From assembly GCA_958009055.1 (NCBI GenBank), contig OY253652.1, positions 496,001 to 560,000 of the forward strand: a stretch of DNA of 64,000 bases. Direction: 5' to 3'. This document shows positions 10,565 to 20,747 of this stretch, piece after piece. The stretch's first letter is position 1, and each line of letters begins with the position of its first letter. The notes below the pieces were generated by a model, which searched no databases, had not been told where the DNA came from, and saw only the letters and a program-made list of their open reading frames with translations. The position numbers and the translations under genes were made by a program. This stretch comes from Choricystis sp. odSpoLacu1. Taxonomy: Eukaryota > Chlorophyta > Trebouxiophyceae.

Positions 10565-11581
10565 ATGCCGCTCTTCCGCTCCCCGTTTGCCGGCTACTCG
10601 GTCAAGTGGTCCCCCTTTGACCCCGACCGCCTCGCCGTCGGCTGCTGCCAAAACTTTGGCATCATCGGCAACGGCAAGGTGACCATTCTGGCGGCTGGGC
10701 CGGGCGGCCCGCCACCGCCACCGCCTCCGGGGGCACCGCCCGGGGCGCCCCCACCCCCTCCTCCTCCCGGCCCACTCACCCCGGTGGCCGAGTTTGACAC
10801 ACGGGACGGCGTGTACGATGTGGCCTGGTCGGAAGCCTCCGACTCGGTGCTCGCAGCCGCGTGTGGCGACGGCTCCATCAAACTGTACAACGTGGCCGCC
10901 CCCCCCACCGCCAACCCGCTCGCCTCCTTCACCGAGCACTCGCGTGAGGTGGCCTCCCTGTCGTGGAACGTGGTGGACAGGCACCTGGTGGCGTCAGGGT
11001 CGTGGGACGACACTGTGAGGATTTGGGACGCTGCAGCCCCCGCCCCACTCGCCGCCTTCACGGGGCACTCGTACTGCGTCTACTCAGTGGCGTGGTGCCC
11101 ACGCCATGCAGCCGTGCTGGCGTCTGCGTCGGGGGATGCGTCCGTCAAGATTTGGGACGCGCGGAGGCCGCCCGGCGCGCCGCCCACCCTGTCCCTGGCG
11201 GCCGCCCCGCACGAGATTCTGAGTGTGGACTGGTGCAAGTATGCAGACACCCTGCTGGCCACCGGGTCGGTGGACCGCGTCATCAGGCTGTGGGACGTGC
11301 GCAATCCTTCCCGTGAAGTGACCGCCCTGCACGGCCACACCTACGCTGTGCGCCGAGTCGCCTTTTCTCCACACGCTGAAACCGTGCTCCTGTCCGCCTC
11401 CTACGACATGACGGTGCGCGCGTGGGATGCGGGGGCGCCGGGCGACCCGGCCCTGCGCGTGTGGCGGCACCACAGCGAGTTTGCGACTGGCGTCGACGCG
11501 TCGTCCCTGGTGAATGGGCGGTTGGCGAGCACTGGGTGGGACGGTGTGGTGGCGGTGTGGCCGCTGGGGGGGGAGCCGTAG
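10565..11581 (+). CDS. PEX7: Peroxin-7, PTS2 import receptor
   Basis: A WD40 beta-propeller that carries PTS2-bearing proteins to the peroxisome. It has one exon and 338 residues. The N-terminus FRSPFAGYSVKWSPFDPDRL followed by AVGCCQNFGIIGNG matches PEX7 specifically. WD repeats end with SIKLYN, TVRIWD, SVKIWD, VIRLWD and TVRAWD, about six blades. An unusual Pro/Gly-rich insertion (residues about 40-75) lies in the first inter-blade loop, so it should not disturb the propeller. The ATG follows a TC-rich leader and is the first in frame with the conserved N-terminus. Confidence 0.93.
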   Translation: MPLFRSPFAGYSVKWSPFDPDRLAVGCCQNFGIIGNGKVTILAAGPGGPPPPPPPGAPPGAPPPPPPPGPLTPVAEFDTRDGVYDVAWSEASDSVLAAACGDGSIKLYNVAAPPTANPLASFTEHSREVASLSWNVVDRHLVASGSWDDTVRIWDAAAPAPLAAFTGHSYCVYSVAWCPRHAAVLASASGDASVKIWDARRPPGAPPTLSLAAAPHEILSVDWCKYADTLLATGSVDRVIRLWDVRNPSREVTALHGHTYAVRRVAFSPHAETVLLSASYDMTVRAWDAGAPGDPALRVWRHHSEFATGVDASSLVNGRLASTGWDGVVAVWPLGGEP

Positions 11582-11689
11582 GTATGGGTGAGGCGTGTAG
11601 AAGAGAGAAACACTTGCGATTAAAAAATCCATTGTTGTTGGTTGTTGACTCTCACAGAGCAGCCCTGCGTCACAAATTAAAAAGATTGT

Positions 11690-11732
11690 CACACACACAC
11701 ACACACACACACACACTCTCTCTCTCTCTCAC
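11690..11732. repeat. Compound (CA)n(CT)n microsatellite
   Basis: About 26 bases of CA followed by about 17 of CT between the convergent PEX7 and HCF244 genes. No other structure is seen in this 249-base gap. Confidence 0.85.
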
Positions 11733-11830
11733 TCACAGCCATCCAAGAGTGGCCGGCACAAAGAATTTGGAATCTCGCGGGGTGTTTTTTCTTTCTCGCC
11801 CCAAAAACGACTGACACCTCTCCTCCCTAT

Positions 11831-12984
11831 TCACACATAGAAATCCGTCTGGCGGCTCGTCGCCCCCACCTCCTTCAGCTTCTTCATGATGGACGAGTAG
11901 TAGTCCTTCAGGTACGCCTCCAGCGTGGTGGTGGATGCGGGGTCGACGCCCAGCAGGGCGTACGCTTCCTCCATCGGCGCGGAGAAGTCTTCGTTGGCGG
12001 ACAGGATGTCAGCAAAAGCCAGCCTGTCGGCCGCGTCACGCGCCCACTGGAAGCCGCGCAGCGTGTTGCGGGTGGCGCGCAGCAGCCAGATGGGGACGCG
12101 GGTGACCTCCGCGCGCGCGCGCCGGCCAGCTCTTCGCAGAGCGCGATGACTTCAGCCACCGTCCACGCGCGGGGGCCGGCCAGGGTGAGCGTGCGCCCGA
12201 CCGTGGCTTCGGAGCGCAGGGAGGCCAACGCCATGCGGGCGACATCCTGGGTGTCCAGGTAGGCGGTGCGGGTGGCGTCGGTCGTCCCCCACACCGTCTT
12301 CTCCTCAAGAATGGGCACCGCGTAGTTGCCGATCAACGCCTGCATGAACCCACACAGCCGGAACACGGTGTAGTCGAGGCCGGAGGCGGCCAGGAAGGTT
12401 TCCGTCGCAGCCTTGACCTGCATGAGGGGGACCTCGGGGTGACGGTCGGCCGCGTGGATGGAGAAGAACAGGTAGCGCTGCACACCCACCGCCTGCGCCG
12501 CCTGGATCAGGGCCACCTTGCCCTCCCAGTCCACTTTTTCGGTCGACTCCTCCGGCCGCGCGGTCGCACAGTCGACGACGGTGTGGATGCCGACCAGGGC
12601 GGCGGGGAGGGATGCCGGGTCGGTCAAGTCGGCCTGCACCGTCGTCGCGCCCCAGTCGCGCAGAAAGTCGGCGGGATTCTGGCGGGGGCGCACGATGCAG
12701 CGCACGTCGTACCCCTCGTCCAGGGCGCGGCGCACGATTTGGCGGCCCAGGGTGCCGGTCGCGCCGACGACGAGCATCGCGTTTTTGGGGACGGGCGTGC
12801 CGCCGGGGGCGGAGGCGGCGCCCGCGGCGGCGGCCGGGGTGGCGGCCACAGGGACCACAGCCGCCTCACGGCGCGTAATGCGGGGCGTGGTGGTGGGCTG
12901 GGCGGCCGGGGCGGACCGGGGCGCAGACCGCGCGTGCGTCAGCGGCGCGTGCGTCGACGCGGTGCGCGGAGTGAGGGCGCGCAT
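11831..12984 (-). CDS. HCF244: HCF244/Ycf39-type atypical SDR, PSII (D1) assembly factor
   Basis: HCF244 helps psbA translation and insertion of chlorophyll into nascent D1 at the thylakoid. After a transit-like N-terminus and a Pro/Ala linker, the Rossmann domain reads MLVVGATGTLGRQIVRRALD, then EGYDVRCIVRPRQNPADFLR, then DWGATTVQADL, then RLCGFMQALIGNYAVPILEE, all strikingly close to the plant protein. The C-terminal part (WLLRATRNTLRGFQWARDAA onward to KKLKEVGATSRQTDFYV) is in another frame. The break is at the (CG)n run near 12109-12124, where removing one CG dinucleotide joins the frames. Because both sides are conserved, an assembly indel is more likely than a pseudogene. It implies a photosynthetic host. 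Confidence 0.9.
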
Positions 12985-13490
12985 TGTGTGGGGGGAGGGG
13001 GTGGGAAGAGGCAAATGTGCAGGACGAATGCACAGAAGTGTGTGGTGTGGTGCCTCGACGGAGACGTGGGCGGAGGAGTCGCTGTGGGAGGGGCGGGGGG
13101 GAGGGGGGAGGGCCTGAGTGCGCGGTTTCGCTCGGGGAGCGGAGCGGGGCGTCGTTGTCACCCCTACACTCTGAAGCCCCGCGCGTGGCGGCTCTACATC
13201 TGTGCACCAATTAGACTGCGACTCACCTGGAGGCGCGGGTGGGGTGGGGGGCGTGGGGAACGAAAACAAGCGTCCGCGAAAAAAAAAACAAGCGAAAGTG
13301 TGGTTTGGACGCGAGCGCGGGCGCGTGGCGAGCTCTCGCGAGCGAAGCGTCGAGCTTTCGCCGGCATCCCCCCCACTTTTCTCTTCCTCCTACATTTGTG
13401 TGTGCGTCAGCCACAACTCCACACGGCGCACAACGCTTGTGTGAGCGCGTGACCCTCTTCTAGCCCGCCTGACCACCGTCTCCACTCACA
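12985..13490. other. Divergent promoter region, HCF244 / reductase gene
   Basis: 506 bases between two divergent starts. It is G-rich on the plus strand near 13070-13110, has an A-run near 13279, and is pyrimidine-rich close to the right-hand ATG. No TATA box, conserved coding or RNA gene is evident. Confidence 0.45.
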
Positions 13491-14601
13491 ATGCTCGCCC
13501 ACCGCGCGACCCCCATCCCCCGCTGCCGCCCCGCCTGCCGCCCCGTCCTCACGCCATCCCTCCCACCCTCACCACGCTGCCCCGGTGCCACACCCCGCGG
13601 CCCCGGCGCGCGAGTCGCTGCCTCCACCACCACGCCCCTCACCCCCGGCGCCGGGCGCGTCGCGTTTCTGGGGGCGGGGATCATGGGGTCCGCCATGGCG
13701 GGCCGCCTGCTGGGGGCGGGGTACGACGTCACCGTGTGGAACCGCACGCCTGCCGCGGTGGAGCCGCTGGTGGCGGCGGGCGCGGCGCGTGCCACGTCGC
13801 CGTCGGCCGCCGCGGCGTCCGCCGACGTCACCATCGCCATGATGGCCGACCCCTCCGCCGCAGCCGACGTCGCGGTGGCGGCAGCGACAGGGCTGGGCCC
13901 GGGCAAAGGCTATGTGGATGCGTCGACGGTGGATGCGGGGACGGCGGCTGCAGTCGCAGCGATTGTGGCCGCTGCGGGTGGTTCATACCTTGAAGCCCCG
14001 GTCTCGGGGTCGAAACAACCCGCCCTGGACGGCACCCTCATCTTTCTGTGTGGCGGGGATGCGGCGCTGTATGGGCGGGTGGCGCCATTGCTGGACGTGA
14101 TGGGCAAGGCGAGGTTTTTGTTGGGGCCGGTGGGGGCGGGCGCAAACATGAAGGTGAGTTTTGAAGAATGGGTGTCTTTAACAATGGTGTTTAAAGTGTT
14201 CATTTCCACGCCACTCACCCGCACACCCCACACACAAACCCACCCAGCTTGTCGTCAACTCGCTCATGGGCACCATGGCTGCCTCTCTCGCCGAAAACCT
14301 GGCCCTGGCGGAATCCGCGGGCCTCTCCCCCGCTGACGTTCTGCAAGTCGTGTCCCTGGGCGCGGTCGCCGCCCCCATGTTTGCCGTCAAGGGACCCTCC
14401 ATGACGTCCCGCTCCTACCCCACCGCGTTCCCCCTCAAACACCAGCAGAAAGATTTGAGGCTGGCGCTAGCACTCGCGGACGCTGTTGGCGTCGCCGCTC
14501 CCCTCGCCGCCGCCGCCAACGCGAGGTTCATTGAGGCGAGGGCGGCGGGGCATGGCGACGACGACTTTGCGGCTGTGTATGAAGCGGCCAGGAAGGGGTG
14601 A
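13491..14601 (+). CDS. Glyoxylate/succinic semialdehyde reductase (beta-hydroxyacid dehydrogenase family)
   Basis: NAD(P)H-dependent reductase of the 3-hydroxyisobutyrate dehydrogenase family; plant GLYR enzymes detoxify glyoxylate and succinic semialdehyde. Exons 13491-14153 and 14248-14601 give 338 residues. An Arg/Pro-rich organelle-targeting N-terminus is followed by the Rossmann start VAFLGAGIMGSAMAGRLLGA, the substrate-binding APVSGSKQPALDGTL, then MKLVVNSLMGTMAASLAENL (the splice junction follows MK; the first K of the usual catalytic GxxxxxK lies further on in KHQQKDLRLAL). The family cannot be split from 3-hydroxyisobutyrate dehydrogenase by eye, but the plastid/mitochondrial-type leader and plant context favour GLYR2. 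TGTAA lies 105 bases downstream. Confidence 0.85.
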
Positions 14602-14705
14602 TGGGGGAGAGGTGTGGGGGGGGGGGAGGGTGATTTGTGTAGAAAAGTCACCTGGTGATCTTTTCTGTTTTTGTGGCGACTCTCCGACACAAATAAGAAT
14701 GGCGT

Positions 14706-14710
14706 TGTAA
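14706..14710 (+). terminator. TGTAA polyadenylation signal candidate
   Basis: TGTAA followed by an A-run, 105 bases after the reductase stop. It matches the chlorophyte signal. Confidence 0.5.
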
Positions 14711-14809
14711 AAAACTCATAGCGGTTTTGATGCACACAAAAGGCTCTCTCTCTCTCTCATTCACGCACACACACACATTCAAACACACACACTCCTCTCT
14801 TTCACTTTC

Positions 14810-16799
14810 TTACGCAAGCACCGCCTTTTTGCCCACACTGCCCGCCAACTCCCCCGCCCGCACGCGGGCCCACCCGTCCCAGTGCACGATGGCCTCGATG
14901 TCGGGCGTCATGTTGAGGTCGCGGGCGACGTGTTCGTCCAGGACGGCGGCGACGAGGGGGACGATGTCAATGTACCGAATCTCACCCTCAATGAAACGCG
15001 CGACCGCGACTTCATTGGCGGCCGACAACACTGCCGTCGCCGTCCCCCCCGTCCTCCCCGCCGAGTAGGCCAGGTCCAGGGCGGGGTACTTGGCCCGGTC
15101 GGGCGCTTTGAAGGTGAGGGAGTCGGCTTTGGTGAAGTCCAGGCGCGGCCACGTCACTTCAGAGCAGGGCACCCGCTCCGGCCACGACATCGTGTACAGA
15201 ATGGGCAGCCGCATGTCGGGCCACCCCAGTTGAGCCAGCACGGACGAGTCGGCCGTCTCCACCATGGAGTGGATGATGGATTGGGGGTGAATGACGACGT
15301 CGATGTCGTCATAGTTTGACCCAAACAGGTAGTGGGCTTCAATGACTTCCAGGCCCTTGTTCATGAGGGTGGCGGAGTCGACCGTGATTTTGGGGCCCAT
15401 GCTGTGTGGGGTGGGTGAGGGGTTGGTAGGGGGGAAAAATGCGTGAGTGAAGAAACAGAGGAGTTGAAAGCACTGACCCTATTTTCCCAACCTACTAAAA
15501 CTCCCTCTTCACACCCCCTCTTCCCCTCGCGCGCCCTTCGCCCCCCCCTCCAGGCTCATGCCTCAACGCCACCAATGTCCCCCATTGTCTTCCCCACCCC
15601 CTTTTCGCCCCTCACCACACACACACACACACACACAAAAACATTTTTTCCACTCACCTCCAGTTCGGATGCTTCAACGCGTCCGCCACCGTCACGTGGG
15701 GCAGCCGGTCCGTCGGCAAGTCGCGGAACGCGCCCCCCGACGCCGTCAGGATGACGCGGCGCAGGCCGCCTTCAGGCAGGCCCTGAATGACCTGGAAAAT
15801 GGCCGAGTGTTCGGAATCGGCAGGCAGGATTTTGACGCCGTGCGCCGCCGCCAGGGGCAGCACCGCCGGCCCGCCCGCAATCAGCGTCTCCTTGTTGGCC
15901 AGACAGATGTCTTTGCCCGCCCGGATGGCGGCGCACGTGGGCTGGAGGCCGGCGCAGCCGACGATGCCGGTGACGACAGCGTCCGCGTCCTTGTGGGCCG
16001 CGACAGCCACCGTCCCCTCCTCCCCAATGACAATCTCGGGTTGTCGGGGCACATCCTTGATCAGCTCCTTGAACTCGGCCAGCTTGGAGGCGTCGGCCAG
16101 GCCCACCATGGCGGGCTGGAAGGCGCGGACTTGGTCAGCGAGCACAGCGATGTTGCCGCCCGCGGACAGGGCCACAATCTCGAACCTGTCGCGGTGCTCG
16201 GCCGCGATGTCCAGGGTTTGGGTGCCGATGGAACCTGTGTGTGTGTGTGGGGGGGGGGGGGAGGGGGCGTTGGTTTGGACAAGAGGGCGCGCGGGGGTCA
16301 CACAGAGTCGACACCAAACGCTCGTCTCCTCCTCCCTTTCTCACCTGTCGACCCCAGCACGCTGAACTTTTTGACTTTGGAGCTGGGCTTCCAGTCGGGG
16401 GGGGCGACTGCGCGCCCCGGCCACGCGGGCGGCGGGCCGGACGCGGGGGCGGCCTGTGTGTGGTGGGGGGAGGGGGGTCGGGAGGTCGGGGTCGCGCGTT
16501 GACGAAATTAACGAAACGAAAACGGCAAAATCGCAACCACGCGCCGCCTGCGCGCTGGGCGGGCGGTGTGCACCGCATGCAGACGCTCGAGGCGTGGTCT
16601 CAGCACGCGGGCGCGTCCCAATGCGGAGGGAGGCAGGGGGCCGGCGGGGAGAGAGGGCCAGCGCGCTCCACGGCTTGACGTCAGCCTAGCGCTCCTTTGC
16701 TCTCTTCTCTCTCACCTCGCACACGGTCGCGCGGCGGCCGCCCCGGCGGGACGAACTCGCGGTCGCACGAGTCGTGTGCGTGCACGTGGCGGCGTGCAT
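14810..16799 (-). CDS. DXR: 1-deoxy-D-xylulose 5-phosphate reductoisomerase, plastid
   Basis: Second enzyme of the plastid MEP isoprenoid pathway (DXP to MEP, NADPH and divalent metal). Four exons: 16716-16799, 16345-16453, 15658-16234, 14810-15401. A Thr/Ser/Arg transit-like exon 1 is followed by [20 protein letters not shown] (the NADPH motif split by an intron), then [27 protein letters not shown] and [11 protein letters not shown], then [20 protein letters not shown] with the metal-binding and flexible-loop residues, and the C-terminal helical domain ending KKAVLA. Phases agree at all three junctions. Introns are 262, 110 and 256 bases; one ends in a long CA repeat plus G. The gene is divergent from MOZART1. 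Confidence 0.95.
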
Positions 16800-17007
16800 T
16801 GGGTTTTGAAAAGGGAAGACGCTGACGGGAGAGGGGGAAAGCGGGAGCGCGCTTGCTTGTGTGACGAAAAAACACGGGCGCCGCATTTTTTTTGCAGCAC
16901 ACAAATTCTCCCGACAAATCACACGCGCGCGGGAGCGCTGCAGCCCCGGGCTCGACCCCCCTCCCACACGCACACTCCGCTCTCCTCCCCTCCTCTGCGC
17001 CCGGCGC

Positions 17008-17286
17008 ATGCCCACCCCCTCGACGCTCGACGCGGCCGAGCGGTGCGCGCGCCTGCTCGACTGCGGCCTGACCCGGGCCCAGCTGGCCGCGGTGGCGGAC
17101 CTGATAGAGACGGGGGCTCACCCAGAGGTGTGTGTGCGGGGGGGGTGGGGGGAAGGAGAGGCGGGGAGGCTGGAAACGTGTTTGTTTTCGTCCCGACGTG
17201 ATGCCTCGACACTCCCCTTTCCACCCCAGGCCGTCGCCGCAGCTGTGCGCGCCCTCAAGCGCGAAGCCGCGTCCCTGAACCGCTGA
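17008..17286 (+). CDS. MZT1: Mitotic-spindle organizing protein 1 (MOZART1/GIP)
   Basis: MOZART1 is a tiny gamma-tubulin-ring-complex subunit that binds GCP N-termini and allows microtubule nucleation. Exons 17008-17127 and 17230-17286 give 58 residues: AERCARLLDCGLTRAQLAAV, then ADLIETGAHPEAVAAAVRAL and KREAASLNR. This matches the family core LLxTGLDxxTLxxCVxLCExGVNPEALAxVIKELR. It is short even for MOZART1 (60-80 residues is usual). The stop lies only six bases before the ATG of the NELF-B homologue, in the same frame, so the two may share one transcript. The intron has a GTGTGTG donor, as seen elsewhere here. Confidence 0.85.
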   Translation: MPTPSTLDAAERCARLLDCGLTRAQLAAVADLIETGAHPEVCVRGGWGEGEAGRLETCLFSSRRDASTLPFPPQAVAAAVRALKREAASLNR

Positions 17287-17292
17287 TCAGAA

Positions 17293-19723
17293 ATGTCTCA
17301 ACCCGCGTCCCCGTCGGCCGGCCCCCCGGACGCCGCGTCGCCACGCGGGGGCGCTCCGTCGGCCGCGACGCCCGCGCCCTCCGACTCTGCGCCGCCTCCG
17401 CCTCCACCTGCCCAACCCGCCCCGCCACCCTCCGTGCCCGTGCCCCGCGACCCGCTGGTGGGGGCGGCGGGGCAGGAGTACGTGGCAGCCGTGCTGTCTT
17501 CCACTGACCCTCGCTCCGCGCTGCGCGAAGTCGCGGAAGCGGGCGGCCTGACCGCGCCCGGGTGCGCCCCCGTGCTGGGGCTTCTGGACGCGTTGGGCGT
17601 GTCCCGGTGAGTGGATGTGCGCGCGTGTGTGTGTGTGTGTGTGTGTGTGTGGAGGATTGATGACAAAATGGAGAAAAAAAATCCTCATTTTCATCCACCC
17701 TCTTTTCCTCAGTCTCGAAGCCCACAAACACGTGCTCGACGCTGCCAAGGCCCGCCTCCTCGCCCGCATCGATGACGCGTCCCCGGGCGCCCTGCTGGCG
17801 CTGCTGGGGGCGTCCTTTCCCTTCATCGGGCTGCCCGCGCTGCGGGACGTCCCGCTGGCTGCGCTCGCCCGCCTCCACCCCGTCCCCGCCGCCTTTTTGA
17901 AACAGCTGGCCGCCGACCGCGACCTGTTCGCCGACCTGCCCCCCAGTGTGCAGAGACAGGTGTGGGAGCTGGACCGGGCGCTGCTTCACGCCCACGCGGC
18001 GCCCGCTGTGGACGCGTACTGTGCGGAAGCAGGGACACGCCTGCGCTGCCTGGACGGGGCGGAGCTGGTCACCTTCACCTCGGACGCGTCCTCCTCCTCC
18101 ACCGCCCCACGCCCGCGCGCCCCCCGCCGCGTCCAGCGCGCCGGCTCCCCCTCCCTGCGCCGCCTGGTCGCCATGGTGGGGCGGTCGCCCGCCGTGTACC
18201 GCGGCGTGTGCGACCTGATCGCCGCCCGCGCGCGCGACGCGGGGGGCCTCGTCCTCGCCCCCCGGGACGCCGCCCTGGCCGCCCTGCGGTCCCAGCTGCT
18301 CATGGCCCTGCACGACGGTGGGGGTGGGGGGACGGGGGACCTGGCGTCGGGAGACCCAGTGCACAAACTCGCGTGGACGCTGGACGCCGCGCTGCGGGAC
18401 GGTGCGCTCAGCGACCGCAGGCTGGCGGACGTGGCCGCTGCGGTGGCCCCTCTGGACGCGGCCCCCGCGACCGCACCCGCGCAAGCGCGCGGGCGGGCTC
18501 GTGGTGGCGGCGCCCCCCCGCGCAAGCGCGACCGCGCTGACCGAGGCGACGCCGAGTCGGCGGGCGCCCCCGGCGGCGGCGGGGGCGCCGCCTCCCGAGA
18601 CGCGAGGGCACGTGCGATTGGTGACGCCGCCCTGGTCGTGCGCGATCCGTCGACGCTGCGCCTGCTGGCGCACGCGGCGGCGGCGCGCGTGGCGGCGCTC
18701 ACAGCCACCGCCACCCCCCCAGGCGGCGACGCCCAGCTGGCCCTGCTGGCCCGCCTGCTGGGCCTGGCCACAGGGGTGAGGGCTGTGCTGCGGGAGCCGG
18801 TGGCCACGCTGCCGCCGCCCCCCGCCGACCTGGTGAGGGTGCTGTTTCCGACTTTAGCTGGAACGATGCTCGAATCGATCGTGTGTGCAGACGACCCGCC
18901 CCCCCCTCCCTCCACCCCGCTCCCCCCCGCCGACGCATCCTTAGTCGCCCTGCTGGTCCGCGACGAAGCCGCCCGCGCCGTCACGCAGGCGGCCGCGTTG
19001 GATGCTGTGGCCGCGCGCGACGCGCGCGGCGCGGCGCCCCTTCTCGCCGCCTTGGGCGCCGCACTGGCCAAGGCCAGCGACGACAGCGTGCCCGAGTGGA
19101 CCCCGTTTGCGGTGGGGCTGGCTCAAACGCTGGCGAGGGCGGGGGGGGTGGCTGTGGGAGGGGAGGCGGCCGACGCGGCTGCCGCCACGACCGCCGCGCG
19201 CGTTGCCGCCTTCGCCCCCGGCACCCCCCTCTGGACTGCGGCCGTCGACACCATCCTGCTGCGCTGCGCGGATGCCGACCCCCAAGCCCACGAAGAACTG
19301 CTGCGCCTGCTGCTGGCAGGCGCGCGGTCGCTGGACCGCGCCCACGTGGCGGCGGTGGCGACGGCCGCGCTGGTCGCGACGCGGCGCTCGCGCCGCGCGG
19401 CGGCTCGCCGGCGACCGCCCCCTCCCGGCCGCCTGCCGGCAGCCCCCTCCTCCGCCAGCCTTGGGACAGGGTACTCGTCGGGCGGGGGGCTGGGAGGAGG
19501 AGGGGGGACGACCAGCGCTGCCAGTGCGGGGGGCGGGTTTTCGAGTGCCGGGCGCCCGGGCGCGCGCCGCGGCGGGCGGGGCGATTCAGTTCGCTTTTTA
19601 TATTCTGAGCTGGCCCGGGTCAGCGGGCTGGAGCCTGACGACGCGCCCGAACTGCACCAGTATCTGGGGGCGGGCCCGCCAACCGCGGTGGGTGGTGGTG
19701 GTGGGGGGCAGGGTGGCGTGTGA
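17293..19723 (+). CDS. NELFB: Negative elongation factor subunit B homologue (COBRA1-like)
   Basis: NELF holds RNA polymerase II in promoter-proximal pause; subunit B is an alpha-helical scaffold. Exons 17293-17606 and 17713-19723 give 774 residues. After a Pro/Ala-rich start, landmarks follow the animal protein in order: LEAHKHVLDAAKARL (human LEFHQSVFDELRDKL), SVQRQVWELDRALL, RRLVAMVGRSPAVYRGVCD, LRSQLLMALHD, DPVHKLAWTLDAALRDG, and near the end LYSELARVSGLE. Low-complexity Ala/Gly/Arg insertions account for the extra length. The intron begins with a (GT)n tract. It is in frame with, and six bases after, MOZART1. The C-terminus may instead splice onward at 19688 into the next reading frame (see the 19823 gene). 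NELF is not known from land plants. Confidence 0.75.
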
Positions 19724-19822
19724 AGAAGGAGAAGAAAAACGTTTCGACTGCTCGTCACACTCTCGCAAATTGCAACCTCCCTGGTCGCCACACACAGGCG
19801 CCACGCTCGCTCTCTCCACACA

Positions 19823-20599
19823 ATGCGGCTCACACAGGCTCCCAACGCACGCTTGGGCGCGCTGCACCCGCCGGCCGGCCGTGACCGCGCGCCGCCCCCG
19901 CCACGCGCGACGCCAGACGCGTCCGACTCTCCCTCCCTCCCTGAACCCCTGGCCCCGCTCTCGCCCTGGCTCCAGTCCCCGGGTGACATCCTGTCTTTCG
20001 GTCCACGTGCCGCCCTGGTGGCGTTGCTGGCCATTCCCCGGGCGGGCGAGCTGGCCGCTGAGGTGGCTGCTGCAGCCGCTGACATCGCCCAAGACCCACG
20101 CCCCACCCCCGACAAAGCGGCAGACGCAGTGTCGAGAACCAGCCAACTCCTGGCCGACTTTGTCGCCACGGGCGCAGGCGCGGAGAGGAGCTTGGTGCGG
20201 GCGGCAACTGACGCACTGCCGGAGGAGGTGCGGTCGGCGCTGCCGCGCGACTTCTTAGACAAGCTGGAGGACCTGGAGACTGTGGCGACGCCATCCACAC
20301 CTGCCACGCCCTCCGACGCATCACCCTCCGGCACCGTCGCCGGGCGGGGCGCGTCGGAAGTGGCCAACGTCGCGCGCGCGGCACGCGCGGTCGCCGACGC
20401 GGCGGACGCCCTGGCGGACGCCCCCCCCGGCCAGCTGCCCATGCGCCGCCTGTCTGCCCGGGAGGCGAGGGCGGGGCTGGCCCGCGCCCTGGAGCAGGCG
20501 GGGAGTGCGGGGGGTGGGGAGCGTGGGTTTGCTGCGCTGGCATCGGCGCGCACGCTGCTGGGCGAGCTGGACGACGCGTTGACGGCGGTGGCAGGGTGA
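19823..20599 (+). CDS. Unrecognised Ala-rich protein, or C-terminal exon of the NELF-B homologue
   Basis: A 258-residue ORF with an ATG in a leader (CTCTCCACACA) like those of other starts here. The N-terminal 40 residues look transit-like, then SPGDILSFGPRAALVALLAI, then a long helical Ala/Asp/Leu-rich region ending GELDDALTAVAG. I do not recognise a domain. Alternative model: donor GTGGGT at 19688 and acceptor CACACAG ending at 19837 join the NELF-B frame to this one in phase 0, skipping the ATG. Both models are open. TGTAA at 20647 would serve either. The separate-gene model is slightly favoured because animal NELF-B ends near the last conserved block at 19600-19660. Confidence 0.45.
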   Translation: MRLTQAPNARLGALHPPAGRDRAPPPPRATPDASDSPSLPEPLAPLSPWLQSPGDILSFGPRAALVALLAIPRAGELAAEVAAAAADIAQDPRPTPDKAADAVSRTSQLLADFVATGAGAERSLVRAATDALPEEVRSALPRDFLDKLEDLETVATPSTPATPSDASPSGTVAGRGASEVANVARAARAVADAADALADAPPGQLPMRRLSAREARAGLARALEQAGSAGGGERGFAALASARTLLGELDDALTAVAG

Positions 20600-20646
20600 T
20601 GGGAAGGAGGAAGGACGTGAGACACGCCCGCCTGTTTGTTTTTTGT

Positions 20647-20651
20647 TGTAA
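20647..20651 (+). terminator. TGTAA polyadenylation signal candidate
   Basis: TGTAA followed by AA, 48 bases after the stop at 20599, in a T-rich 3' flank. Confidence 0.55.
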
Positions 20652-20747
20652 AATGGTGACACACACAGAGCAAAGGAGAGGCCGTCAAAAAAAGAAAAAA
20701 ACAGAAACGCGCCCACAAAACCACCCTCCCCCACCCACTCTCTCTCA

